In this document: in pieces, positions 37,912-47,062 of the stretch
Layout: each line of letters opens with the position of its first letter
How positions within the stretch are numbered: position 1 is the first letter of the stretch
Assembly (NCBI GenBank): GCA_020632715.1
Contig: JACKFA010000003.1
Location: 806,001 to 870,000 of the forward strand
Direction of reading: 5' to 3'
Length of the DNA: 64,000 nucleotides
Origin: Deltaproteobacteria bacterium
Lineage (GTDB): Bacteria; Myxococcota_A; UBA9042; PHBI01
Program-made: the position numbers and the translations under genes
Notes under the pieces: generated by a model
The model's database searches: none
What the model saw: the letters and a program-made list of their open reading frames with translations, nothing else
What the model was told of the DNA's origin: nothing

Positions 37912-40110
37912 ATGAGAGGCGAGCGCGCGTTCATCGCGGCGACGGTGGGGCTCCTGATGGGCGCCCTCGGGCTCGGGTGCGGCGGCGATGGCGGCTCCGG
38001 CGACGGGTCGGAGAAGGACGCGGCGAGCGACACGAGCGTCGACACGACGCCCCCGGTGGACCCGCAGTGCGTCGGGGTCAGCATCGGGACCGCGTGCGAC
38101 GACGGCGATCCCTGCACGTCCGGCGACAAGTGCGTCGATCAGCGCTGCGTGGGCGCGGTCGTGAAGTGCGACGACGGCGACGTCTGCACGGACGACCGCT
38201 GCGACGCCGAGCTTGGCTGCGTCCACGCGAACAACACCGCGACCTGCGACGACGGGGACCAGTGCACGGTCACCGACAAGTGCCAGGCCGGCGCGTGCGT
38301 CGGGAAGCCCGCGAGCGACGTGACCTGCAACGACGGGGATCCCTGCACGCTCGGCGACGTGTGCACGGCCGGGACGTGCGCGGGCACGCCCAACGCGTGC
38401 GACGACGGCGATCCCTGCACCGCCGACTCGTGCGACATCCACGCCGAGGGCGCGACGCCCGGGACCGGGTGCCTGCACGTGCCGACGACCGGCCCCTGCG
38501 ACGACGGGAACCCCTGCACGAAGCTCGACATGTGCGGCGACGGCGGCGTGTGCGCCGGGACGCCCGCGACCGGCGCCACCTGCAGCGACGGCGACTACTG
38601 CACGAGCGGCGAGACCTGCCAGGACGACGGGACGTGCGGCGGCGGGCAGGCGGTCACGTGCGACGACCACAACGGCTGCACCGACGACCAGTGCGACGCC
38701 GGCGTCGGCTGCCGCTTCGTCGCGGCGCGCGGGCGGGCCTGCGACGACGGCGACGCCTGCACCGTCGAGGACGCCTGCGACAGCGACGGGGCCTGCGTCG
38801 GGGCGGACAAGGACTGCGACCCCCACGACCTCTGCCTCGCGGGGCGGTGCGAGGCGGGGCAGTGCGTGACCGAGGCGGTCACCTGCGACGACCACAACCC
38901 GTGCACGGACGACTCGTGCGACCCGGCGGTCGGCTGCCGCCACGTCGCGAACACGAACACCTGCAACGACGGCAACGCCTGCACGCTGAACGACCGCTGC
39001 GACGCGACGCAGTGCCTCGGGACGCCGGTCACCTGCGACACGTCGCAGGACAACGCGTGCCAGCAGAACCTGTGCGACACGACGACGGGCCAGTGCCGCG
39101 TGATCACGCACGACGGGACGCTCTGCAACGACGGCGTCCTGTGCACGAACAGCGACGTCTGCTCGGGCGGGCGCTGCGTCGGGATCCCGGTGAACTGCCA
39201 GGACGGCGACCCGTGCACGGAGAACTGGTGCGAGGAGGCGACGGGGATCTGCAAGAGCTCGGCGCTGTCCGAGGAGGAGTGCGACGACCTCGCGCACGAC
39301 CGGACGAACCAGTACCGGAACCTGATGTCGCTGCCGCTCATCGACAACCACGAGGCGATCATCCAGGCGGCGACGGCGCACTGCGAGTTCTACGTGAACA
39401 ACGAGGCGGCGTACGCGGGCGGGCTCTCGCCGCACGCGGAGCCCGACGGGGCGACGGGGTCCACGGGGGCGAGCTTCGGGCAGCGGATGCAGGCGGCGGG
39501 CTACACGGGGAGCCCGATGTTCGAGGTGATGGCGTTCATCAACGACCCGGTGCGCTCGGTCGACGAGTGGATGGCGACGCTCTACCACCGGATCCCGTTC
39601 GTCGTGCCGCGGACGCTCGAGATGGGCTACGGCGCGGCGGAGGCGAACGGGCGCCGGTGCGACACCATCGACTTCGGGGACAGCCCGTCGACGCCGAACC
39701 CGGACTGGGACGGGCTCATCGTGCCGTTCCCGCTCGACGGGATGTCGGGGGTGCCGACGTGGTGGGACGGGGCCGAGAACCCGCAGCCGCCGCTCCCGAA
39801 CGCGTACCCGTCGGGACCGATCCTGACGGTCACGTTCGCCCGGCCGTCGGGCTACCCGAACGTGAAGCTCACGGACAGCGACATCCAGGGCCCGAGCGGC
39901 CCGGTCGCGCACGTGGCGAACGACGAGTCGACGGACTCGGATCTGTGCTGCGGGGTCGTGACGCTGTACCCGCTGGCGCCGCTGCAGGCCTTCACGACGT
40001 ACACGGTGGTCGTGCAGTACACGAAGGACGGGACGCCCGGCACGTTCCAGTGGTCTTTCACGACCAACAACGGCAGCATGAACGCCGAGTCGCAGTACTA
40101 CCTGCCGTGA
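37912..40110 (+). CDS. Cys-rich repeat lipoprotein with C-terminal CAP/SCP domain
   Basis: The 732-residue product has a signal peptide ending LGLGC, so it is probably a lipoprotein, then a Gly/Asp/Ser linker. Residues of about 50-450 hold 13 copies of a CxDxxxCT motif (for example CDDGDPCT, CNDGDPCT, CDDHNPCT) with further Cys pairs, the Myxococcota-type Cys-rich array that forms disulfide-bonded repeats outside the cell. The C-terminal part from about 455 looks like a CAP/SCP fold: HDRTNQYRNLMSLPLIDNH, ATAHCEFYVNN, and SLDEW-like VDEWMATLYHR. A final beta-sandwich (about residues 620-732) resembles a bacterial Ig-like domain. The cyclophilin gene starts 37 bases downstream, suggesting cotranscription. 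Confidence 0.82.
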   Translation: MRGERAFIAATVGLLMGALGLGCGGDGGSGDGSEKDAASDTSVDTTPPVDPQCVGVSIGTACDDGDPCTSGDKCVDQRCVGAVVKCDDGDVCTDDRCDAELGCVHANNTATCDDGDQCTVTDKCQAGACVGKPASDVTCNDGDPCTLGDVCTAGTCAGTPNACDDGDPCTADSCDIHAEGATPGTGCLHVPTTGPCDDGNPCTKLDMCGDGGVCAGTPATGATCSDGDYCTSGETCQDDGTCGGGQAVTCDDHNGCTDDQCDAGVGCRFVAARGRACDDGDACTVEDACDSDGACVGADKDCDPHDLCLAGRCEAGQCVTEAVTCDDHNPCTDDSCDPAVGCRHVANTNTCNDGNACTLNDRCDATQCLGTPVTCDTSQDNACQQNLCDTTTGQCRVITHDGTLCNDGVLCTNSDVCSGGRCVGIPVNCQDGDPCTENWCEEATGICKSSALSEEECDDLAHDRTNQYRNLMSLPLIDNHEAIIQAATAHCEFYVNNEAAYAGGLSPHAEPDGATGSTGASFGQRMQAAGYTGSPMFEVMAFINDPVRSVDEWMATLYHRIPFVVPRTLEMGYGAAEANGRRCDTIDFGDSPSTPNPDWDGLIVPFPLDGMSGVPTWWDGAENPQPPLPNAYPSGPILTVTFARPSGYPNVKLTDSDIQGPSGPVAHVANDESTDSDLCCGVVTLYPLAPLQAFTTYTVVVQYTKDGTPGTFQWSFTTNNGSMNAESQYYLP

Positions 40111-40147
40111 CGGACGGCGCGGTTTGCTGCATTGCACCAAGGCTGAG

Positions 40148-40954
40148 ATGACCGATCGACGGGCTCTGACGATTCGTTTGTGTGCAGCGCACACAGCGCT
40201 CGTGGCGCTGCTGGCGGGGGCGCTCCTCGCGGCGTGCGGGGCGCCGCGCGACCCGGACCTCGAGCGGCGGGCGATGCTCGCGCTCAGCCGGTCCGAGAAG
40301 GCGCGGTCGGCGGCGGCGAGCGAGCCGGCCGGCGGGGCGGCGGCGGTGCCGGCGGAGGCGCCGGCGAAGACGTACTCGAACGAGGAGATCCAGCGGGTGC
40401 TCGGGGCGATCCCGGGGTCGGGGCCGATCCTGTGGGCGGAGCTGCGGACGTCGCAGGGGACGATCCGCTGCAAGCTCGACGAGCAGGCGGCGCCGCAGAC
40501 GGTGACGAACTTCGTCGGGCTCGCGGCGGGGCTCCTCGACTGGCAGGACCAGAAGGCGGGGACGACGTCGCGGCGGCCGTTCTACGATGGGCTCACGTTC
40601 CACCGGATCGTGGCGAACTTCATCATCCAGAGCGGGAACCCGAGCGGGCGCCTCGGCGGCGGCCCCGGGTGGGCGCTCGCGCGCGAGTCGGGGCGGGACG
40701 CGTACTTCGACGGCGCGGGGGCGCTCGCGATGGTCGACGCGGGGCCGAACAGCAACGGGAGCCAGTTCTTCATCACGGCGCGGCCGGACAAGAACCTGAA
40801 GTCGCGCTACGTCGCGTTCGGGCAGTGCGACAACGTCGACCTCGTGAAGAAGATCTCGGCCGCGGAGAAGATGCCGTCGGGGGACGGCACGTCGCCGACG
40901 GTGCCGAAGGACCCGGTGAAGATCTTCACGCTGAAGATCACGCGCGGCGGCTGA
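40148..40954 (+). CDS. Peptidyl-prolyl cis-trans isomerase, cyclophilin type, lipoprotein
   Basis: The 268-residue product is a cyclophilin that catalyses proline isomerisation during folding of exported proteins. The signal peptide ends LLAAC, a good lipobox, so it is anchored in a membrane facing the periplasm. The catalytic fold is visible in FYDGLTFHRIVANFIIQSGNP, GALAMVDAGPNSNGSQFFIT (written in part) and YVAFGQCDN. The Trp of typical human cyclophilins is not preserved. A 90-residue Ala-rich linker separates the lipid anchor from the domain. It follows the disulfide-rich CAP protein gene, so it may help fold it. A repeat element lies after its stop. Confidence 0.9.
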   Translation: MTDRRALTIRLCAAHTALVALLAGALLAACGAPRDPDLERRAMLALSRSEKARSAAASEPAGGAAAVPAEAPAKTYSNEEIQRVLGAIPGSGPILWAELRTSQGTIRCKLDEQAAPQTVTNFVGLAAGLLDWQDQKAGTTSRRPFYDGLTFHRIVANFIIQSGNPSGRLGGGPGWALARESGRDAYFDGAGALAMVDAGPNSNGSQFFITARPDKNLKSRYVAFGQCDNVDLVKKISAAEKMPSGDGTSPTVPKDPVKIFTLKITRGG

Positions 40955-41034
40955 GCCGGGCTCGGGTCCGGACTCCGACGGAGTTGGCGTCCTGAGCGCC
41001 GGCGTTCGCGATGTTCCGCGCTCTGTGGGGACAA

Positions 41035-41220
41035 CCACGGAGGCACGGAGGCACGGAGGGAGCGACGGAGTCGCCGGCCGGCGCGGCGTTCGCGGTGCTC
41101 CCGGATTCGTTGGGAGGAGGGCTCGGTGGGGCCAGACTCCTCCCCCCTCGCCTCATGCTTCACCACGCTCGAGCGGGGCGGGAGCTCCCGAAGGGCGCTG
41201 AACCCTCCGTGCCTCCGTGG
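41035..41220. repeat. Inverted-repeat intergenic element (CACGGAG arms)
   Basis: The left arm (41035-41060) is CCACGGAGGCACGGAGG extended by a further CACGGAGGG unit. The right arm (41203-41220) is its reverse complement, CCCTCCGTGCCTCCGTGG. About 142 bases lie between. The right flank CGAAGGGC..CTGAACCCTCC is shared with the array at 62424-62960, and GGTCCGCTCC after the right arm matches the flank of a left arm there. It fills the 361-base gap between two genes whose 3' ends face each other (cyclophilin and the 41317 gene). I see no coding sequence in the gap. Confidence 0.8.
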
Positions 41221-41316
41221 TCCGCTCCGACGGCGCCCCGGACTGCGTCGTCCGATGGTCGTCCCCCTTCGGAACGATGGAGCATCGAGCCGGGCGAACC
41301 GCGACTCGGGCCAGAG

Positions 41317-41790
41317 CTACTCCTCCGACGTGTCGGCCTCGGGCTCGCTGCTGCGCTTCTCGCGGCCGCGCTCCTTCTTCGCGTTCGCGCGCTTCGCGCG
41401 CACGCCGACCTTCACGTCGGGCTTCACCTTCTCGTCGTTCGGGATGAACCGGATCTCGGTCTTGATCTCGAACGAGAGCGCCGTGAGGATCTTCTGGACC
41501 TCGTGGCCGACGTCGAGCCCCTCGAGGAAGCGCTTCGTCTGGTTGCCGATGATGCGCACGACCTCGTCGCGCGCCGCGTCCGCCTGCCGCTTCATGTACT
41601 GCACGAGCTCGCGCGGGAGCGTGTCGCGCACCACGCCGCGCACCCACTCCTCGCTCGAGACCACCGAGCGGACGCCCGCGCCGAACGCCTTCCGGACCGC
41701 GTCGGAGACGCCGCGGAGCGTGGACCGGTCCTCCTTCTCCTCCGGCTCGGAGGTCGGACCGAAGCCCTGATCGTCGTCGTCGTCGCTCAT
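41317..41790 (-). CDS. Small charged protein of unknown function
   Basis: I do not recognise this 157-residue protein. It begins with an acidic stretch (MSDDDDDQGFG), has a central helical part of about 90 residues with alternating hydrophobic and charged residues (VVRDTLPRELVQYMKRQAD, VRIIGNQTKRFLEGLDVG), and ends in a basic, Lys/Arg-rich then acidic tail. The pattern resembles a cytoplasmic coiled coil or a phasin-like protein, but no family motif is seen. The ATG at 41790 has an AGGGG site upstream and a promoter at 41818-41846. Its 3' end faces the inverted-repeat element. Confidence 0.7.
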   Translation of the reverse strand: MSDDDDDQGFGPTSEPEEKEDRSTLRGVSDAVRKAFGAGVRSVVSSEEWVRGVVRDTLPRELVQYMKRQADAARDEVVRIIGNQTKRFLEGLDVGHEVQKILTALSFEIKTEIRFIPNDEKVKPDVKVGVRAKRANAKKERGREKRSSEPEADTSEE

Positions 41791-41817
41791 CGCACCCCTG
41801 CCGTGGCCATGTCGGCG

Positions 41818-41846
41818 ACAATGCGCACCTCGCCGACGCTTGGCAA
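41818..41846 (-). promoter_or_regulatory. Predicted promoter of the 41317 gene
   Basis: On the minus strand TTGCCA (41846-41841) and CATTGT (41823-41818) are 17 bases apart; the ATG is about 28 bases further on. Confidence 0.5.
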
Positions 41847-41921
41847 CCGCTTTGTCGTTGGCGATGCTGCGCCCCGCGACCCGCGTGAGGGCCGCCTCCG
41901 AGCCGCGGGTTCCGCCCACCG

Positions 41922-44586
41922 ATGACCGCCCCCTCCCCCTCGAACCAGGCCGCCCACGCCCGCCAGCGCGTGCTCGCCCGCGTCCCCTCCCCGAGCCGCC
42001 TCCCCCTCGGCCGTGACGGCCAACCCCTCCGCCGCCGCCTCCGCGAGGCCACCGACGACCAGCGCGCCCGCCTCGTCGCCGCCTGGTTCGACGCCCTCCA
42101 CGCCCTCCACGCCGGTGGCTTCGGCGCCGAGGACGCCGTCGCCGCCGCGATCGTCACCGTCAACGACCGCGTCGTGCTCCTCCCCGACCTCGTCTGGCCC
42201 CTGGGCTCCCTCTGCGGCCGCCGCCCCACAGCGCGCTGGCTCGACCTCGCCGACGCCCACGCCTGGCTCGCCGAGGTCGACCCCGACCGCGCGCTCACGC
42301 CCCCCGAGCCCCCCTGGCCCGGCTTCCCCGCCCTCCCCGGCGGCGGCCCCGCCGCCATCGTCGGCCCGCCCCTCGAGGTCGCCGCCCTCGCCCGCCACGC
42401 CGGCCTCCCTTGCCTCCCCGCCGCGCACCTCGCGACCCCGCGCGGACGCGCCTGGGCCGCGCGCGCCCTCGAGGCCGGCGCCGCCTGGATCATCCCCCTC
42501 GCCGACGCCCGCGACGCGCGCCACGTCCGACTCCTCCCGAGCCGCGTCGTCCTCGCGCGCGCGCTCGGCGCCGCCCCGCCCGTCGCGCCCGAGGACGTCG
42601 AGGCCCTCGATCAGGAGCCCGATCTCCTCGTCCCCCCCGAGGCCGAGGCCCGCCGCGGCCCCGACCCCGCCGCGCTCGCCCGCGCGCTCGAGTCCGCCCC
42701 CCTCGTCGCGGGCGACGCCGCGCGCGACGAGGCGACGGCCCGCGCCCTCCTCGCCGCCATGGAGGCCGGGCAGGACCGCGAGCTCCTCGACCAGCCCGCG
42801 CGCTTCGAGGCGATCGTCGACCTCGCCCGCCGCGCCGGCGCCCGCGAGCTCACCCTCCGCGCCGTCCTCGCCCGCGGCCTCGGCCGCCTCGCCGACGCGT
42901 CCGCCGACGAGCGCGAGCTCGGTCGCGCCGACCTCGTCGAGGCCCGCCGGCTCGCCCAGGCCGCCCAGAGCGACGCCCTCGTGGTGCTCGCCGACGCCGC
43001 CGCCGTCCTCGCCGCGGCCCTCGAGCGCGACCCCCGCGCCGAGCCCGACCCGCGCGAGGTCGCCGACGGCCGCGCCCTCGCCTGGCGCACCGTCGCCCGC
43101 GTCGCCGCCCAGGCCGCGCGCGACGAGGCCCGCAGCGCGCTCGCGAAGGCCCGCGTGATCCTCGGCCTCGGGCTCCTCGAGGGCGAGCCGACCCTCCTCG
43201 GCCTCGCCATCGAGGTCGTCGGCCGCGCGGGCGTGGTCCGCGGCGCCGAGGCGGAGGCCGAGCGCGTCCTGGGCGAGCTCGCGCGCCAGTCCCCGCCGCG
43301 CCCCATCGTGCCCCTGCTCCTCGCCTGGCAGGCGCTCCTCGCCGCCCGCCGCGGGGCGCCGCTGACCGCGCGCGACCACCTCCTCGAGCTCGGCGCCCTC
43401 CTCGACGCCGCTCGCCTGCACACCGTCGCCGGCGCCCGCGACCGCTGGGCCCAGCGCGCCGCCGGCCGCGCCGCCCTCGCCGCCCGCGTGCTCGGGATGG
43501 ACGGCCTCGTGAGCCACTTCGGCGCCGCCGCCCGCGGCTCCGGGCCGCGCGCGTCGCGAGCGCGCCGAGCGCCGCCGTCGACAGCGCCGCCGAGCTCCCG
43601 ACCTGGCTCCTCGTCGCCGCGGCCGAGCTCGCGCGCGATCTCCCCGAGTCGCGCCTCCGCCAGGCCCGGCAGGCGCTCCGCGCGCGCCTCGAGCGCCTCG
43701 ACGCCGACGACCTCCCCGCCGGCGCCATGCTCGCCCTCGGCCGCCTCGACGCCGCCGCCGGCGCCTGGGAGCTCGCGCGCCGCGCGCCTCGCCGTCGCCT
43801 CGGCGGGCGGCGAGCCCCACGTCGAGCGCGAGGCGCTGACGGCCCTCGCCGCGGTCCTCTCCCAGAGCGGCGAGCGCGGCGACGAGGTCGACGCCGTGGC
43901 CCGGCGCCTCGACCAGCTCCGCGCCCGCGCGCTCCCACCGGGCCTCGAGGACGCCCCGACGCCGCTCTCCCACGAGGCCCGCGAGGCCGGCGTCACCACG
44001 CTCGTCGCCCGGGCCTCGGCCGCCGGCGCCGAGGCGCGTCGCGGCGGCGGCGACGCCTGGCTCGCCGCGGTCGAGGCCCTCTGCGGCCCCGTCTCCGCGC
44101 GCGCTCTTCTCCCACCGGAGCGCCGCGACCGGCCTCGCGCTCGCCGTGTCACCCACCGGCGACTGGCAGCTCGCGGCCGGCGACGGCGCGACGGTCACCC
44201 TCACCGCCCCCGCCCTCGACGCGCCGCCGAGCGCCGTCGCGGCGGCCCTGCGCGCGCTCGCGCCGCTCCTCGGGGCGCGCGGGCCGGGCGCGCCCACGCT
44301 CGCGCCGAGCGAGGCGAAGGCCTGGGCCGCGGCGACGCACGAGGCCCTGCTCGCGGGCGAGGTGACCTTCGACGACGCCGTCGTCGCCCCGTTCCGCGCC
44401 CACGACCTCACCCGCGAGGGCGTCCGCGCGCTGCTCCACCTCGGGCTCACCGACGCGGGCGGCCTCTACAAGACCCTCGCGGCCGCCTGGCACGTCGCCG
44501 AGGGCGACTACCAGCGCTTCATGGACTTCCTCCGGCGCGCGAACGCGGCGCTCGACTATCGCGCCTACCGCCGCGTCCCGCGCTGA
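41922..44586 (+). CDS. Ala/Arg/Pro-rich protein of unknown function, interrupted by three frame changes
   Basis: Reading from the ATG at 41922 gives a plausible helical protein to about 43541. The natural continuation then lies one frame back (AARVASAPSAAVDSAAELPTW), returns to the first frame at about 43787 (LAVASAGGEPHVEREAL), and changes again at about 44100 (FSHRSAATGLALAV) to end at 44586. Joined up it would be about 880 residues. Each change falls in a GGG, CC or GCGCGC run, and each segment keeps strong third-position G/C, so the coding signal is intact throughout. The last 70 residues (LTDAGGLYKTLAAAWHVAEG and DYQRFMDFLRRAN) resemble the C-terminal part of sigma-54 activator-like regulators, a weak resemblance. 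Sequencing indels or real decay are both possible. Confidence 0.6.
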
Positions 44587-44606
44587 GCGAGACCCCGCGC
44601 CGGTCG

Positions 44607-45257
44607 TCAGTTCCGGATGTTCGCGATGCTCTCGCGGATCCCGGAGGGCCGCGTCTTGAGCGAGATCACGAGGTTGTCCTGCTCGGTGCGCACGTCCGAC
44701 ACCGACAGGACCGGCGTCACCGCGCCGAGCGTCTTCTGCACGGTCGGGTTCTCGGCGAGCGCCGGGACCTGCATCAGGTCGAGGACGAACATGTCGTCCT
44801 TGGCCTCGACGATCATCGCCGGCTTCTTCTTGCCGAGCATCGCGAGCAGGCTCGCCGGCTTCGCGAGGTTGAGCGCGCCCGACTTCAGGAGCTTCGCGAG
44901 GTTGCCGTCGAGGTTGTTCAGCACCGTCGCGCGGAGGTCCTTCAGGCGGAGCGTCACCTGCAGCTCGCCCGGGGCGGCGTGCAGGTGGTCGATGAAGATG
45001 TTCGCGTCGACGCGCACGCCCGTCCCCATCGCGTCGATCGTGAACCCGACGCCGAGCGCCGGCGGCGCCGCGGAGAGCACGATGTCGCGCGGCGCGCTGC
45101 TGCCCATGGGCAGGTTCGCGATGAGCCAGCGGAGGCTGTCGAGCGGGATCGCGAGGCGGCGCTGGAGGGCGTAGCGCGCGATCTCACCGAGGACGCGGGG
45201 GTGCCGGGTCACGTAGCGACCCGCGGACTTGACGACGTTCGTGATGGAGATTGACAT
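44607..45257 (-). CDS. Protein of unknown function (216 residues)
   Basis: I do not recognise this protein. It is cytoplasmic-looking with no signal peptide. The N-terminal half is helical and basic (RYVTRHPRVLGEIARYAL, RRLAIPLDSLRWLIANLP). The rest has alternating beta strands (LGVGFTIDAMGTGVRVDAN, LQVTLRLKDLRATVLNNLDG, DMFVLDLMQVPA), which could bind a lipid or ligand. The ATG at 45257 is seven bases from a -10 box, so the transcript is probably leaderless. It lies 84 bases downstream of the MNIO partner gene on the same strand. Confidence 0.72.
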   Translation of the reverse strand: MSISITNVVKSAGRYVTRHPRVLGEIARYALQRRLAIPLDSLRWLIANLPMGSSAPRDIVLSAAPPALGVGFTIDAMGTGVRVDANIFIDHLHAAPGELQVTLRLKDLRATVLNNLDGNLAKLLKSGALNLAKPASLLAMLGKKKPAMIVEAKDDMFVLDLMQVPALAENPTVQKTLGAVTPVLSVSDVRTEQDNLVISLKTRPSGIRESIANIRN

Positions 45258-45264
45258 GCGCCCG

Positions 45265-45293
45265 CGGATAGCCCGGAAGCCGCGATTCGGCAA
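45265..45293 (-). promoter_or_regulatory. Predicted promoter of the 44607 gene (leaderless)
   Basis: On the minus strand TTGCCG (45293-45288), 17 bases, TATCCG (45270-45265), then seven bases to the ATG at 45257. No ribosome site is present. Confidence 0.55.
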
Positions 45294-45341
45294 GCAGATC
45301 TTGGCGCCCGCGAGCGAATGCGGAGGCGGCGCCGGGGCCCC

Positions 45342-46160
45342 TCAGGGACGGCGCTCGAGGAGGCCGTCTCCGACGAGCTCGGAGACGAGCTCCGCCGCCT
45401 CGACCGCGTCGAGCCCCTCCGCCGCGAGGTGGGCCAGCGCGTCCGCCTCCGGAGCCCCGTCGCCCACGATCCGGAGGAGGTCGTGGAGCGGCTCGCTCAC
45501 GTCGGAGAGCGCGACGTCGCCGCCCGTCGCCACCGCGAGGACGCAGACCGTCTCGCGCTCGTCGACCCGCGCCCGCGCGGGCGCCCGCGACGGCGCGAGC
45601 AGCGCCGCGACCGGCCCGTCCTCCGCCTGTCGGAGCGGCGTGACCACCGCCTGCCACGCGGCGACCGCGCCCGCGGGCAGCGCCTCCGAGCCGACCGTCG
45701 GCGGCACCCGCAGCGCCGCGCCCTCGGGCCATGGCCGCGGCGTCCCGCGACGGACCCGCGCGACGAGGGCCTCGAGCCGGCCCACCGCGCGCGCCTCGGG
45801 TGTCCTCGCGAGCCCGAGGAGCCAGGCGCCGAACGCGCCCGCGAGCGAGCGGCGCTCGGCGATCGCCGCGTGGAACGCGTCGTCGGAGAAGAAGCGCTCG
45901 AGCGCCCGCACGGCGCCTGCGTCTGCGCACACGAGCGCCGCCGTCGCGGCGTGCTCCTCGAGGAGCGCGCGGAGCGTCCGCGTGCGCCGGTAGCCGTCCA
46001 CGCCGAAGGCCCGCGGATCGGCCTCGGCGAGCCAGCGCCGCTCCCGCGGCTCGAGCCCGGCACCCGCGAGGGCGGCCTCGGGATCGGCCGCGAGCCGCGC
46101 CACGAACGCCGGGTCGAAGAGGAGGCGCACGATCGTCCGCTGGAGCGCCGTGTGGCTCAT
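45342..46160 (-). CDS. MNIO partner protein, DUF2063/SCO6045-like, with leader-like N-terminus
   Basis: The 272-residue product is encoded directly after the MNIO gene, its ATG at 46160 overlapping that stop as ATGA. The N-terminal 45 residues (LQRTIVRLLFDPAFVARLA, then DPEAALAGAGLEPRE) resemble the Nif11/Os1348-type leader-like fold. The next 120 residues are all-helical (RTLRALLEEHAATAALV, LERFFSDDAFHAAIAERRSL, VGRLEALVARVRRG), like the partner proteins that bring precursor peptides to DUF692 enzymes. The C-terminal 70 residues have a winged-helix-like end (DGLLERRP). The family assignment is by pattern and context, not by a search. It probably recognises the peptide modified by the MNIO. 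Confidence 0.6.
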   Translation of the reverse strand: MSHTALQRTIVRLLFDPAFVARLAADPEAALAGAGLEPRERRWLAEADPRAFGVDGYRRTRTLRALLEEHAATAALVCADAGAVRALERFFSDDAFHAAIAERRSLAGAFGAWLLGLARTPEARAVGRLEALVARVRRGTPRPWPEGAALRVPPTVGSEALPAGAVAAWQAVVTPLRQAEDGPVAALLAPSRAPARARVDERETVCVLAVATGGDVALSDVSEPLHDLLRIVGDGAPEADALAHLAAEGLDAVEAAELVSELVGDGLLERRP

Positions 46161-47041
46161 GCCGCCACCCCCGCCCAGCCGGCCGCGCGGAGGCGCGCCG
46201 CGAGCCCGTCCATCGCCGGCACCACGCGGTCGAGCGGGTTCCGCTCGCACTCGAAGACCACCGCCTTCAGGTTCGGCGCGCGCGGGACCACGTGCTCGAG
46301 GATCGCCCAGGTGGCGTCGGTCACGTCGGTCGTGTGGTCGTCCTCGACCCAGGCGAGGCCGTCGTGATCGCGCGGCGTCCCGCCCGCGACGTGGATCTCG
46401 ACGACGCGGTCGCAGGGGAAGCCGTCGAGCCCCGTGAGCGGCGAATGGCCCGTCATCTGCTGGTAGATCCCGAGGTGCGCGGCGTCGAGGAGGAGCCCGG
46501 TGTCCGCGCGGTCGGCGAGGCGCGCGTAGAAGTCGAGGAGGTGGAGATCCCCGACGAAGAGCTGGCCGGGCGGGTTCTCGGGCAGCACCTCGAGCCCCGT
46601 CTCGGCCCGGAGGCGCGCGATCCCGACCGCCATCGCGTCCGCCGCCTCGGCGGTGAGCACGGGCGGCAGGAGCAGCATGTGGCCGCGCTCGCGCGGGCCG
46701 TGGTGCCAGAGGCCCGCGTCGCCGCAGAGCCACGCGGGGCGAGTCGCCGCGATCAGGGCGCGCACGGCGTCGAGCCAGGCGTCGTCGAGGTCCTCGGGCT
46801 CGTCGAGGTTCACGTCGAGGAAGTGGTAGGTCGTCGGGAGCCCGGCTGCGACCCAGCGGCGGGCGTCGTCGTCGAGCCCCTTGTCGACCTCGACGCCGAG
46901 CTCGAGGAAGCCCGCGACGTCCGGCCGCGCCGCCCGGAGCGCGTGCACGTCGAGCGCGCCGCGCGACGCGCCGGCGCCATACTCCGTCGAGACGCCGATC
47001 CCCAGCATCGGCAGGGCCTGGGCGCGTGTCAGGAACGTCAC
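46157..47041 (-). CDS. MNIO-family (DUF692) multinuclear non-heme iron oxidative enzyme
   Basis: This 294-residue TIM-barrel protein matches the DUF692/MNIO family that includes MbnB, TglH and ChrH, which oxidise Cys residues of precursor peptides. Typical segments: GIGVSTEYG near the start, YHFLDVN (His73), LPENPPGQL, LLDAAHLGIY (Asp186, His189), VVEIHVAGG (Glu215, His217), EDDHTTDVTDATW (Asp235, His236) and VVFECERN. The usual DxNN motif is replaced by DAAH, so the metal site may differ. The GTG at 47041 overlaps the stop of a 14-codon upstream frame. It is coupled to the partner gene downstream. No Cys-rich precursor gene is visible within a few kilobases. Confidence 0.8.
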   Translation of the reverse strand: MTFLTRAQALPMLGIGVSTEYGAGASRGALDVHALRAARPDVAGFLELGVEVDKGLDDDARRWVAAGLPTTYHFLDVNLDEPEDLDDAWLDAVRALIAATRPAWLCGDAGLWHHGPRERGHMLLLPPVLTAEAADAMAVGIARLRAETGLEVLPENPPGQLFVGDLHLLDFYARLADRADTGLLLDAAHLGIYQQMTGHSPLTGLDGFPCDRVVEIHVAGGTPRDHDGLAWVEDDHTTDVTDATWAILEHVVPRAPNLKAVVFECERNPLDRVVPAMDGLAARLRAAGWAGVAA

Positions 47042-47062
47042 GTCGCCCCCCGCGCTTTCTCG

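Noticed and set aside
40955..41316. Small reading frames in the gap after the cyclophilin gene
   Set aside because: They overlap the inverted-repeat element and have no ribosome site or conserved motif.
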